A stretch of DNA of 51,643 nucleotides from an uncultured Muribaculaceae bacterium. GTDB lineage: Bacteria > Bacteroidota > Bacteroidia > Bacteroidales > Muribaculaceae. How positions within the stretch are numbered: the first letter of the stretch is position 1; every line of letters starts with the position of its first letter. A program made the translations under genes and the position numbers. The stretch spans positions 1-51,643 of the forward strand of contig CALUMJ010000014.1 of assembly GCA_944321715.1 (NCBI GenBank), read 5' to 3'. The notes beneath the pieces were generated by a model that made no database searches, was not told where the DNA came from, and saw nothing but the letters and a program-made list of their open reading frames with translations. This document shows positions 17,221 to 25,562 of the stretch, one piece after another.

Positions 17221-18299
17221 ATGGGGAGGCAAAGTCTTTCGCGGAAGATGTTGACGCAGTTTGTGGTTTGCATAGCTGTGCTGTTGTTGCTTGCCACGCC
17301 TGTTTTTTATTTCCTTACCGAGCATTACTATGCCGAGGACATGATAGATATTATCGAGGCGGTGGAGCGTGGGCAATCAATTCCGACACTCGACTTGGAG
17401 CAAGACATCATGCAGGGAGTCATGATACAGTTTGGTGTGATAATCATTGTGTTGGCCGTGCTATTGTGCTCACTGTGCGCTTCATTTCCCATAGGCTGTG
17501 GAAGCCTTTCGATGAAATGCTTTTACAGATAGAAAAGTTCCGGTTGGAAGATGGCGCAATACCTCATCTGCCCGAAAGCGATGTCTATGAGTTTGCGCGA
17601 TTGGGCAATACGTTGACCACATTGATGCAAAACAGCCTTGCCAGCTACCGCACCCAGAAAGAATTTACCGAGAATGCCTCGCATGAGTTGCAGACTCCGC
17701 TTGCCGTGTTTCAAAGCAAGCTCGACTTGCTGCTGCAGCAACCCTCCTTGACCGAACGTCAAGCCGAACTGATACAAGCCCTCTATGAAACAGCCAACCG
17801 CCTTGCCCGATTAAACCGCAACTTGTTGCTTCTTGCCAAGATAGATAACAGGCAATATGGGCAGATGGAAGAAATCGTGGTGGTGGAATTTTTGAGAGAG
17901 CTTGTTCCATTCCTGCAAGGCATTACACGTGGCATTAATATATGCGAAGTGTTCAATGACAGCACATTGACAGTGCGTGCCAATCGCACATTGCTTGAAA
18001 GTTTGGTGAACAACCTCGTTGTCAATGCAGTCCGTCACAACCGCCCCGGTGGTGAAATTACAATTGCTGTGGATAACGGTCAACTTGCCATATCGAACAC
18101 GTCGGACGAACCTGCTTTAAACAAAGAGTTAATCTTCAACCGCTTCTATCGTCCACACGGACAGTCGAAAGGCAACGGACTGGGGCTTGCGATAGTGAAA
18201 GCAGTGTGTGAATATCACGGGTGGAAAGTGAATTACCAGCATCACGACGGCAAGCACCAGTTCACAGTGAGTTTCGGTGGAATGTCATTGCCTGTTTGA
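17221..18299 (+). pseudogene. Sensor histidine kinase broken by a frameshift
   Basis: The N-terminus (from ATG 17221) has one membrane helix (MLTQFVVCIAVLLLLATPVF), a short periplasmic loop and a second helix (MIQFGVIIIVLAVLL). From about 17469 the family-like continuation (LTVRFISHRLWKPFDEMLLQIEKF) is in another frame and goes on through the H-box FTENASHELQTPLAVF, N-box LVNNLVVNAVRHN and G-box KGNGLGLAIVKAV to 18299. The pieces fit with one base missing at about 17461-17475. There is no homopolymer or slippery heptamer there, so a point deletion or an assembly error is more likely than programmed frameshifting. Its response regulator partner lies 20 bases upstream. The 3' end overlaps the convergent EFR1 gene by 15 bases. 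Confidence 0.85.
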
Positions 18300-19214
18300 T
18301 GCCTTTATGTCCCACAGCGAAACGTGTTCGTTGCGGTATCGTGCTTCGGGATTTTTCTCGCCGTTGCGCACGAGCAAGTTGCGTTCGCCAGTTGAGAATT
18401 GTATGGCTTTCTGCGGGCAATTTTGAATGCAGGCGAAGCAAAACTCGCACTCACCATCGGTTTTCACACCTTGCGAGGTCATTTCATAGTTGCCTCTCGG
18501 GCAAACGTCCACACAAGCGGCACAACCGATGCAGCGGTCGGTTACAACGAAGTAATCCTGGCTTAGCAATAAGAAGCCTTTGTCGGGGTCGAGGCCCGAG
18601 CGTTGCAGGAATTCTTGATGCTGCATGCGTTCTTCTTCGGTGACAGGTTCGTGCCAGTGCCTTTGTTGGGCAATGTCGGCCGAGATGCGTTGCAGATTTG
18701 CAGGGATGCCCTTGTCGATTTTTATTTGTTCGTTCATGTCGAAGTTTGGCAGCCAGTTGTCCACCATAATCATGGTGGTGATATAATCAAATCGGTTGCC
18801 GGCATCTTGCGAAATCCTGTCCCATATTTCCACGGCATCGCATTTGCGGTTGCCAAAAGTCAAAACGGCGAATTTGTAGGGAGCCACCAGCCGGGCATGT
18901 TTTATGAAATTCCTTACCATCGATGGAGGCATGTGTCCGTAAATAGGATATACGATGCCAATTTCGTCGGCTTCAAATTCATATCGGTCTTGCTTGACTA
19001 ACTGGGGGATGCTGAGTATTTCTGTATTGTTGTCGGCGAGCTGGCGTGCGACATACAGGCAGTTTCCCGTGCCTGTGAAATACAATATAATGCGTTTTTT
19101 CGGTGAATTGCCACATGCCGCCAGTGACGAAATGCCTGTTGCAGTCACGGCTGTGCCAGCCATTAATAATCCCATCTGTTTCAGTGCTTCCCTTCGGGTA
19201 ATACCATTTTTCAT
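18285..19214 (-). CDS. EFR1-type flavodoxin/ferredoxin fusion protein
   Basis: A 309-residue protein starting MKNGITRREALKQMG, a twin-arginine-like signal with a hydrophobic segment ending in LAAC, so it may be exported or lipid-anchored. Residues about 37-180 form a flavodoxin fold (RIILYFTGTGNCLYVARQLADN, binding the flavin phosphate). The C-terminal region has two 4Fe-4S motifs, CIGCAACVDVCPRG and CEFCFACIQNCPQ, then RYRNEHVSLWDI, the typical EFR1 end. It probably passes electrons between an external donor and a flavin. A longer start at 19262 is rejected because a TAATTTTG -7 box (minus strand, 19238-19245) lies inside it. Confidence 0.85.
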   Translation of the reverse strand: MKNGITRREALKQMGLLMAGTAVTATGISSLAACGNSPKKRIILYFTGTGNCLYVARQLADNNTEILSIPQLVKQDRYEFEADEIGIVYPIYGHMPPSMVRNFIKHARLVAPYKFAVLTFGNRKCDAVEIWDRISQDAGNRFDYITTMIMVDNWLPNFDMNEQIKIDKGIPANLQRISADIAQQRHWHEPVTEEERMQHQEFLQRSGLDPDKGFLLLSQDYFVVTDRCIGCAACVDVCPRGNYEMTSQGVKTDGECEFCFACIQNCPQKAIQFSTGERNLLVRNGEKNPEARYRNEHVSLWDIKASNRQ

Positions 19215-19417
19215 AAACATCAATTTTGCTATTGATGCAAAATTAATAAGTGCGCGGTCCATATTGCTTACACAGATTACAGATTAACATATCAATTTTA
19301 CAGATGGCAAATGTGTGGCTTGAACGACAGTAAAATATGTATGTCAATCTGTTATTTGTGTAACAAAATCTTGGTACACACATATTAATTTTGCAACAAA
19401 TAAATAACAGAAGAAAG

Positions 19418-19987
19418 ATGAAGAAGTTTTATTTGTTAGCGTTTGCACTGGTGTCGGTATTTGCATTGGTGTCGTGCCAAGATGATTTTGACCCCGACTA
19501 TCCGGCCGATGAAATACAGTATGATGGCAGCAGGCGGATATTAGTCGCTTATTTTTCGCAGACAGGCAATACCGAGCGTCTTGCCAATCAAATAGTGGAG
19601 GCGACGGGTGCCGATGTGTATCGCATCGAGGCTGCGGAACCGTATGCCAGCAATCCATACGATGACAGCGACCGCATTCAAAACGAGTCGTACAACGACC
19701 TCCGCCCCGAAGTGGCCAATCTGCCTGATAATGTCGAGGATTACGATGTGATTATGGTCGGTTCGCCCATTTGGTGGCATAATCCGGCCATGGTGGTATG
19801 CACTTTCTTGGAAAGTTACGACTTGAGCGGAAAGATTATAGTTCCGTTTTTCACATACGGCTCGACCGAATATTTGCAGCAATCTATCGATAAGATACAC
19901 GAGGTGACTCCTGCGTCAACCCACTTGCGCACTTATTTGGGTGGAGATGTGGAAGAATGGCTTCGTGAAATACACATTTTACAATAA
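19418..19987 (+). CDS. Flavodoxin-family lipoprotein
   Basis: A 189-residue protein with a signal peptide and lipobox (MKKFYLLAFALVSVFALVSC, Cys20), then a flavodoxin domain: RILVAYFSQTGNTERLANQI (FMN phosphate loop), DYDVIMVGSPIWWHNPAMVVCTFLESYDLSGK, and PFFTYG. It resembles flavodoxin_4 proteins often found next to aldo/keto reductases in Bacteroidales. A -7 box TAATTTTG lies at 19386-19393, so the ATG at 19418 is chosen over 19391. Divergent from the EFR1 gene and 10 bases upstream of the aldo/keto reductase. Confidence 0.88.
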   Translation: MKKFYLLAFALVSVFALVSCQDDFDPDYPADEIQYDGSRRILVAYFSQTGNTERLANQIVEATGADVYRIEAAEPYASNPYDDSDRIQNESYNDLRPEVANLPDNVEDYDVIMVGSPIWWHNPAMVVCTFLESYDLSGKIIVPFFTYGSTEYLQQSIDKIHEVTPASTHLRTYLGGDVEEWLREIHILQ

Positions 19988-19997
19988 TTAAGCTATA

Positions 19998-21380
19998 ATG
20001 AAAGATAAAAAGACAATATCTCGCAGGGATTTCTTGAAAGTGGCGGGTGTCGCCAGTGCCGTTGCCGGACTGGCTGCTTGTGGCAGAACCGACAGTTTGC
20101 CGACGGACGGCAGCGATGCGCCACTTGGCGAGATGACGCGCCGCAACTTGACTGGTGACAACGTGTCGCTTCTCGGATATGGCTGTATGCGTTGGCCGAT
20201 GAAACCTGCGGCAGACGGCAAAGGTGAAGTAGTGGACCAAGATGCCGTGAATGCGCTGGTGGACTACGCTTTGGTTCACAATGTGAATTATTTCGACACA
20301 GCACCGCCTTATTGCCAAGGGCTGTCGGAAGAGGCGACGGGCATCGCTCTCAGCCGCCATCCTCGTGACTCATATTATATTGCCACGAAAATGTCTAACC
20401 ACAGGCTTTACGGAGCCGGGCTTCGAGGCAAGGATTTGCATGACGCTTCGGTGCAGATGTACCACAATTCGTTCAAGAACCTACGGACAGACTATTTCGA
20501 CTACTATCTATTCCATATACTTGGAACAGGTGCCGGGATGGAGGAGATGCGTGGACGACTATATGATTGCGGCATAGCCGATTTTATCTTGAAAGAGAAA
20601 GAGTCCGGGCGAATACGCAAACTCGGATTCTCGTTTCATGGCGATGTCAAGGTCTTTGATTATATGCTGCAAGAATCGGGCATACCATGGGATTTCGTGC
20701 AAATACAGCTTAACTACCTTGATTGGCGACATGCGTCGGGAATGAATGTCAATGCCGAATATTTGTATGGCGAATTGGCAAAACGTAATATTCCTGCTGT
20801 CATTATGGAACCACTGTTGGGAGGGCGGTTGTCGAAGGTACACGACCATATTGTAGCCAAACTTAAACAGCGGGAGCCTGAGCGAAGTGTGGCGTCGTGG
20901 GCTTTCCGTTTTGCAGGGAGTTTCCCCAATGTGCTCACGGTGCTAAGCGGCATGACGTATATGGAGCATTTGCAAGACAATCTGCGCACGTATTCTCCTT
21001 TGCAACCTTTGACCGACGAAGAATTTGCATTCCTCCAAGAAACGGCAAGCCTGATGATGCAATATCCGACTGTTCCGTGCAACGATTGTAAATATTGTAT
21101 GCCATGCCCGTATGGGTTGGATATTCCAGCCATTTTATTGCACTATAACAAATGTATAAATGAAGGGAATATGCCACATAATGTGGGTGATGATAACTAC
21201 AAGCAAGCTCGCCGGGCTTTCCTTGTCGGTTATGACCGCAGTGTGCCGAAGTTGCGCCAAACCAATCATTGCATAGGTTGTGGGCAATGCAATCCACACT
21301 GTCCGCAAAGCATAGATATACCCAAAGAGATGCAACGCATCGACCATTTTGTGGAACGTTTGAAACAAAATAATTTGTAA
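19998..21380 (+). CDS. Exported aldo/keto reductase with C-terminal ferredoxin domain
   Basis: A 460-residue protein with a twin-arginine signal (TISRRDFLKVAGVASAVAGLAAC), so it is probably folded with its cofactors in the cytoplasm and exported. Residues about 50-330 are an aldo/keto reductase barrel; the expected Asp and Tyr are in YFDTAPPYCQG, the Lys in YYIATKMS and the His in DYYLFHIL. The C-terminal part has CNDCKYCMPCPYG and CIGCGQCNPHCPQ, two iron-sulfur motifs. With the flavodoxin lipoprotein just upstream and the EFR1 protein divergent, it probably belongs to an envelope redox relay; the substrate is unknown. Confidence 0.9.
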   Translation: MKDKKTISRRDFLKVAGVASAVAGLAACGRTDSLPTDGSDAPLGEMTRRNLTGDNVSLLGYGCMRWPMKPAADGKGEVVDQDAVNALVDYALVHNVNYFDTAPPYCQGLSEEATGIALSRHPRDSYYIATKMSNHRLYGAGLRGKDLHDASVQMYHNSFKNLRTDYFDYYLFHILGTGAGMEEMRGRLYDCGIADFILKEKESGRIRKLGFSFHGDVKVFDYMLQESGIPWDFVQIQLNYLDWRHASGMNVNAEYLYGELAKRNIPAVIMEPLLGGRLSKVHDHIVAKLKQREPERSVASWAFRFAGSFPNVLTVLSGMTYMEHLQDNLRTYSPLQPLTDEEFAFLQETASLMMQYPTVPCNDCKYCMPCPYGLDIPAILLHYNKCINEGNMPHNVGDDNYKQARRAFLVGYDRSVPKLRQTNHCIGCGQCNPHCPQSIDIPKEMQRIDHFVERLKQNNL

Positions 21381-21402
21381 CCTTCTGTAATAGCTGTATA
21401 TA

Positions 21403-21452
21403 TGTAGAGGGTGTATCAAATTAGTTGCTATTTTGATACACCCTCCTCTACA
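21403..21452. repeat. Minimal palindromic copy C of the GGGTGTATCAAAATAGC element
   Basis: A 50-base near-perfect palindrome: TGTAGAGGGTGTATCAAA, a short centre, and TTTTGATACACCCTCCTCTACA. It contains only the two terminal repeats with almost nothing between them, so it looks like an internally deleted copy of the A/B/D/E elements. It could also act as a transcript-end hairpin for the aldo/keto reductase gene. Confidence 0.75.
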
Positions 21453-21589
21453 ATAAATAAATGCAATTACGGTACATTCTCCGTTTGTGGTAGTAATCGA
21501 ACAGCTTTTTTGTGAAAAGACTCGCAAAGTAGCGCAATATAACTTCAGAATATCACCAAATTCGCCTTTTATTTTTGCCACGACTAAAA

Positions 21590-22550
21590 ATGGAAGTTAT
21601 GGCAAAGAGAACTTGGGTCGCTGTTGTATGTTGCTTGTTCGGTCGGTTGCTTTATGCTGCCGGAAGCTGTGACTACGACGAGGCGGCCACTGTCACCGAC
21701 AGTATATCGGCAGGGCAGCTTGGCGAAGTCGTGGTACAAGGCCGACGTTCCACTTATGCGCAGCATCTTGATAAACGTGTGTTCAATGTCGGTACCGACT
21801 TGATGAGTGCATCGGGTTCGGTCAGCGACTTGATGCGCAACATTCCCTCGGTGCAGGTTGATGTGGATGGCAATGTCAGCCTGAGAGGAAACGAGAATGT
21901 GAGCATACTGATTGACGGGAAACCATCTACGTTGATGAATGCCCGCATACGTGCCGATGCGCTACGGCAGATTCCAGCCAGCGAAATTGAAAAAATCGAA
22001 GTGATAACCAACCCTTCGGCACAATACAAACCCGATGGGGTGAGTGGCATCATCAACCTTGTGATGAAAAAAGAGAAGCAGCAAGGGTTGAGCGGAAGCA
22101 TTGCGGCCAATGTGGGTACAAGAAAACGAGCCAATGCCACAGCCACGGTAGCTTACAATACCCAACGAGTCAATCTCTCGGTCAGTTACGGCATACGCCG
22201 TGACTTATATGAACCTAATATAACCGACAACCGTGTGCGCAACGACAGCATCGTGGCATATACATCGCAATCGACCACAGGCATAGCCTATCCGCTCTCG
22301 CACATCATCAGGGTTGAAACCGACTGGAAAATCAACGGTCGCAACCGTTTGCAAGTGTATGGAAACTATGACCGCCGACATTTCATACGCACCGAAAACA
22401 TATATGCAACCGACAGGAATTCCAATCAAGAATGTATATAGTATTGGTACTCCACAGTTAAGACAACGCTTGGAGCAGAAAATGAACACCAGGGTATTTT
22501 ATATCGGAATAGCTTGGAATTTCGGCTCTATAAAACATAAACAAAAATGA
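21590..22550 (+). pseudogene. TonB-dependent receptor-like protein with a large internal deletion
   Basis: The N-terminal frame encodes a signal peptide and a plug domain: GQLGEVVVQGRR, VSDLMRNIPSVQVDVDGNVSLRGNENVSILIDGKPS, IEKIEVITNPSAQYKPDGVSGIINLVMKKEK, then the first barrel strands to about 22420. It then runs into a stop at 22441. In another frame the last bases encode QLRQRLEQKMNTRVFYIGIAWNFG, the usual last beta-strand of this family. So the gene keeps both ends and has lost most of the barrel (roughly 400 or more residues by family length), with a frame break at about 22420-22450. A -7 box TATTTTTG is at 21570-21577, which places the start at 21590 or 21599. The last codons overlap the PAP2 start (ATGA). 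Confidence 0.85.
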
Positions 22551-23773
22551 AACCACATTGCATATTGGTTATATTGTGTGCACTGAGCATGGCATTGCCG
22601 CTTAAAGCACAAACAGACAGCACAAGTATCAAATCGTACAATGAGCCATTTATCGACCGCATGGCATCGTCACGGGCATTTGATATGACCTACATAGGTG
22701 TGCCGTTGGTCGTGGGCGGACTTATTGTTAAAAGCGAGGACGACCATTTTCGCAATTTGCGCGATGATTATATGCCGCGTTTCAACCGTCATGCCAACGA
22801 TTACTTGCAATTTCTTCCTGCTGCTGTCATGCTTGGAATGAAAATAGGTGGTGTGGAAGGACGTAGCTCATGGGGGCGAATGCTGACGTCTGATGCCTTT
22901 TCGGCATTGATAATGGGCAGCGTCGTGTATTCATTGAAGCAAACGACCCATGTCATGAGGCCCGATGGCTCAAACGACCATTCGTTCCCATCGGGCCATA
23001 CGGCTATGGCATTTATGGCTGCTACCATGCTGTCGAAAGAATATGGACACAAAAGTCCGTGGATAAGTGTAGGTGCCTATTCTGTAGCAACGGCCACTGG
23101 CCTTATGCGCATGGCCAACAACAAACATTGGCTCAGCGATGTACTGGTTGGTGCTGGCATAGGCATTCTTTCGACCGAACTCGGATATTATCTTGCCGAC
23201 TTGATATTTAAGGAGAATGGCATCAATCATTATATGTCGGCGGAAGATTTTGCGACATTTTGCAATCCCTCATTTCTACAATTGTACATGGGATTGAATG
23301 TCATGCCAGGAATATATAAATTTGACAACGACGTGTTGCAATTCTCTGCTGGCAGCACAGTTGGCGTTGAAGGTGCTTATTTTTTTAACCCTTATTTTGG
23401 CGTTGGAGGCAAATCGGGTATTTCCAATGCGGCAGTAATATGGAATGGCGAAGCTCAGGAACAATCACTTGACCTTGTGTCGTTGTATGCAGGTGCTTAT
23501 TTTTCCTATCCCATTGCATCTCGATTTATGGTAGAAAGTAAAATGATTGCTGGATATGTGCATTCGTCGTCGCTCGACTTGTCGGGCAAGCCTGTTGCAA
23601 ATCGCAATATGGCAGGAATTTCAACAGGGGTTTCACTAACGTTCAGGCCGAAGCCACGGTTGGACATGAAATTGTTTGCCGACTACGAAATGCTGCCTTC
23701 ATTGTTGCAGTCCGATTCTCGCAGTGTAGGACATATCCTTACGTTTGGAGGCAGTGTCGGTATAATGTTTTAG
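22547..23773 (+). CDS. PAP2-family lipid phosphatase with C-terminal outer-membrane-barrel-like domain
   Basis: A 408-residue protein. Signal peptide at 1-22. Residues about 80-225 form a PAP2 acid phosphatase domain with KQTTHVMRP, FPSGHT and RMANNKHWLSDV, the three catalytic motifs (K-x6-RP, PSGH, SR-x5-H-x3-D with RM in place of SR). Residues about 240-408 have alternating beta-strand sequence (LQLYMGLNVMPGIYKFDND, FSAGSTVGVEGAYFFNPYFGVGGKSG, LTFGGSVGIMF) ending in a C-terminal Phe, as in small outer-membrane barrels. The substrate is a lipid phosphate or pyrophosphate by family; next to dgkA, undecaprenyl pyrophosphate or lipid A is possible. Starts with ATGA overlap on the receptor remnant. 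Confidence 0.88.
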   Translation: MKPHCILVILCALSMALPLKAQTDSTSIKSYNEPFIDRMASSRAFDMTYIGVPLVVGGLIVKSEDDHFRNLRDDYMPRFNRHANDYLQFLPAAVMLGMKIGGVEGRSSWGRMLTSDAFSALIMGSVVYSLKQTTHVMRPDGSNDHSFPSGHTAMAFMAATMLSKEYGHKSPWISVGAYSVATATGLMRMANNKHWLSDVLVGAGIGILSTELGYYLADLIFKENGINHYMSAEDFATFCNPSFLQLYMGLNVMPGIYKFDNDVLQFSAGSTVGVEGAYFFNPYFGVGGKSGISNAAVIWNGEAQEQSLDLVSLYAGAYFSYPIASRFMVESKMIAGYVHSSSLDLSGKPVANRNMAGISTGVSLTFRPKPRLDMKLFADYEMLPSLLQSDSRSVGHILTFGGSVGIMF

Positions 23774-23775
23774 CG

Positions 23776-24135
23776 ATGGAAAAGGGTAAATTTTCGGTAA
23801 AAGGGAGGATTGCGAGTTTTGGTCATGCAATGAATGGGCTTGCGCACTTTTTCTCGACCGAACATAATTCATGGCTTCATGCAATAGCGGCTATTGTAGT
23901 TGTAATTGCCGGGTTCATTTTTAGGATAACGGTCATGGAGTGGGTGGCAGTGGCGATAGCCATAGGGATGGTTTTTATGTCGGAAATTGTGAACACAGCA
24001 ATAGAATACCTGTGCGATTTCATAAAGCCTGAATACGACCAATCAATCAAGGTGATAAAAGACTTGGCTGCCGGGGCAGTCCTGTTCAGTGCCGCTGCGG
24101 CGCTTGTCATCGGCATTTTGGTGTTTGTGCTTTAA
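23776..24135 (+). CDS. dgkA: DgkA-family diacylglycerol/undecaprenol kinase
   Basis: A 119-residue integral membrane kinase with three predicted helices and the DgkA motif SEIVNTAIEYLCDFIKPEYDQSIKVIKDLAAGAVL. It phosphorylates a lipid alcohol (diacylglycerol in proteobacteria, undecaprenol in Gram-positives; not decided for this group). It follows the PAP2 gene by 2 bases, so a lipid phosphatase and a lipid kinase are made together, consistent with recycling of a lipid carrier. Confidence 0.92.
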   Translation: MEKGKFSVKGRIASFGHAMNGLAHFFSTEHNSWLHAIAAIVVVIAGFIFRITVMEWVAVAIAIGMVFMSEIVNTAIEYLCDFIKPEYDQSIKVIKDLAAGAVLFSAAAALVIGILVFVL

Positions 24136-24149
24136 CCCAAATTTGGTGA

Positions 24150-24201
24150 CCGAAAATCCATCTCAAGCCATTGAACAAAATATTCAAAACAGTTTCTTAT
24201 T
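24150..24201. repeat. Partial copy of the element at 25563-25786
   Basis: CCGAAAATCCATCTCAAGCC ATTGAACAAAATATTCAAAACAGTTTCTTA here aligns with 25723-25771 at most positions, where it forms the inner part of the right arm of the palindromic element. Terminal AGGCTGTGCC sequence is missing, so this is a fragment. It overlaps the last bases of the radical SAM gene. Confidence 0.55.
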
Positions 24202-25255
24202 TTGTAGTTGAATCCATGAGTTTATTGTAGGAGCATCCTTTCATCTTTCCGCATTCGTCGCGAAGGTGCATGGCTCCGCCACGGCAAACATTCCAGACTT
24301 TGCATGTTGAACATTCATCTCGCTTCATCCACTCTCTGCCACGGAACCGCTGGAAACGGTTGTTCCATACCTCCATAAAGCTGTCGTGATAGATGTTGCC
24401 CTGGTCAAATTTGCTTCTGATGCTCAAACAGCCGGAAATGGCACCATCATATCTCACCGAAGCTATATTGATGCCTGCGCCGCAGAAGAAAGGATAATCC
24501 CTAACCTCCATTTCATAATTGCCCAGATAGCCTTCGCAAGAATATGACACACAGATGTCACTTTTGGACCGCTCCGCCTTGATAAAGTCCATCAAATCTC
24601 GGAATTGTTCAGACGACAGCAGCAGCTCCGCATCATTCGCCGCCCTGCCTATCGGAAACACTGTAAAGAGCCGCCAGTGCGTCACGCCTAAAGTCAACAG
24701 GAAATCTTTGAAATGAGGCAAGGTGGAAAAGTTACGCTTATTGACACAGGTAATCACATCCCATGTGATGTCAGAGTGTGCCAGTGCTTGGATAGCACCC
24801 ACGGCTTTGCTGAAACTGTTCTTATTTCCGCGCATCCAATTATGTTCTTCCTCAAAACCGTCCAAACTGATGGCAATGGTTTTCAATCCAGCATCTGTCA
24901 GTTGTCTTAACTTCTCTACATCGAGCAGCATACCATTCGATACCATCCCCCAAACGAATCCTCTGCGGGTAATCTCTTTCCCACATTCTATGATGTCTTT
25001 TCTGACAAGCGGTTCACCACCCGTCGTGACAATCATAATCTTCGCAGGGCTTTTCTCCAACGCTATTTCATCAAGAACCCTCGCAAAGTTGGCAAACGGC
25101 ATGTCCTCGGGCATGTCATCTTTCCGACAATCGCTGCCGCAATGCCGACAGTTCAAGTTACAGCGCAGGGTACATTCCCAAAACACCTGCTGCAACAGGT
25201 GGCGTTGAGTCCTGGATTCAACGAATTCTTCTATCGTCATTCTCATTTGGTGCAT
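24197..25255 (-). CDS. Radical SAM/SPASM peptide maturase (candidate RiPP enzyme)
   Basis: A 352-residue radical SAM enzyme. The 4Fe-4S motif CNLNCRHC places ligands at Cys32, Cys36 and Cys39, with extra cysteines at 28 and 43. VTTGGEPL and ISLDGFEEEHN are typical SAM-barrel motifs. The C-terminal third is a SPASM domain: CGAGINIASVRYDGAISGCLSIRSK, then ECSTCKVWNVCRGG and CGKMKGC, supplying auxiliary cluster ligands. SPASM enzymes mostly modify ribosomal peptides by C-S, C-C or related crosslinks. It starts 13 bases after a small gene encoding a Cys/Tyr/Pro repeat peptide, its probable substrate. It is not a PqqE or AnSME by context. The overall GC and codon pattern (CGG, CTT, AAA) differs slightly from the flanking genes. 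Confidence 0.88.
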   Translation of the reverse strand: MHQMRMTIEEFVESRTQRHLLQQVFWECTLRCNLNCRHCGSDCRKDDMPEDMPFANFARVLDEIALEKSPAKIMIVTTGGEPLVRKDIIECGKEITRRGFVWGMVSNGMLLDVEKLRQLTDAGLKTIAISLDGFEEEHNWMRGNKNSFSKAVGAIQALAHSDITWDVITCVNKRNFSTLPHFKDFLLTLGVTHWRLFTVFPIGRAANDAELLLSSEQFRDLMDFIKAERSKSDICVSYSCEGYLGNYEMEVRDYPFFCGAGINIASVRYDGAISGCLSIRSKFDQGNIYHDSFMEVWNNRFQRFRGREWMKRDECSTCKVWNVCRGGAMHLRDECGKMKGCSYNKLMDSTTK

Positions 25256-25268
25256 TTGCTTCTGTCCA

Positions 25269-25517
25269 TCAATCCTTATGGAAGAGTCGCGTGAAGATAG
25301 TTTTTAACAGATTTTTCCACTTCTTGCCTGTTGATTCAGTTTCCATGGCAGGCGGCGGTGGTGGGCCATATACGCATCCTATAGGCTCATCAATCAGCTC
25401 TCTTTCTTCATCCTCCCTAACAGGTGGTGGACCGTACACGCATTCCATAGGCTCATTAATAAAGTCAGATGGGTCGTGAAATTTGTGCGTGTGTTTGTTT
25501 TCAGAATCGTCTTTCAT
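25269..25517 (-). CDS. Candidate RiPP precursor with two CVYGPP repeats
   Basis: An 82-residue peptide without a signal sequence. Residues 19-33 and 41-55 are two copies of a unit of the form (F/L)-I-(N/D)-E-P-x-x-C-V-Y-G-P-P-P, with Cys26 and Cys48 separated by 22 residues. Between them lies an acidic linker (VREDEERE); a basic amphipathic stretch (GKKWKNLLKTIFTRLF) ends the protein. The direct neighbour downstream on the same strand is a radical SAM/SPASM enzyme, 13 bases away. Repeated short cores with conserved Cys and Tyr next to a SPASM protein are the normal architecture of a multi-core RiPP precursor. I recall YGPP-rich small proteins in Bacteroidetes but know of no characterised product. 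Confidence 0.75.
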   Translation of the reverse strand: MKDDSENKHTHKFHDPSDFINEPMECVYGPPPVREDEERELIDEPIGCVYGPPPPPAMETESTGKKWKNLLKTIFTRLFHKD

Positions 25518-25562
25518 ATCGCATTTTATTAAGTAGTTATATTTTGCAAAAGACTTAAAAAG

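Noticed and set aside
17461-17480. Programmed ribosomal frameshift in the histidine kinase
   Set aside because: No slippery heptamer, no adjacent stem-loop and no precedent in this family; a one-base deletion or assembly error is simpler.
24135-24160. AACCCAAATTTGGTGACCG as a third copy of the IS982-like end
   Set aside because: It shares only the AACCCxAAT start and a GACCG block in different order; too weak to call.
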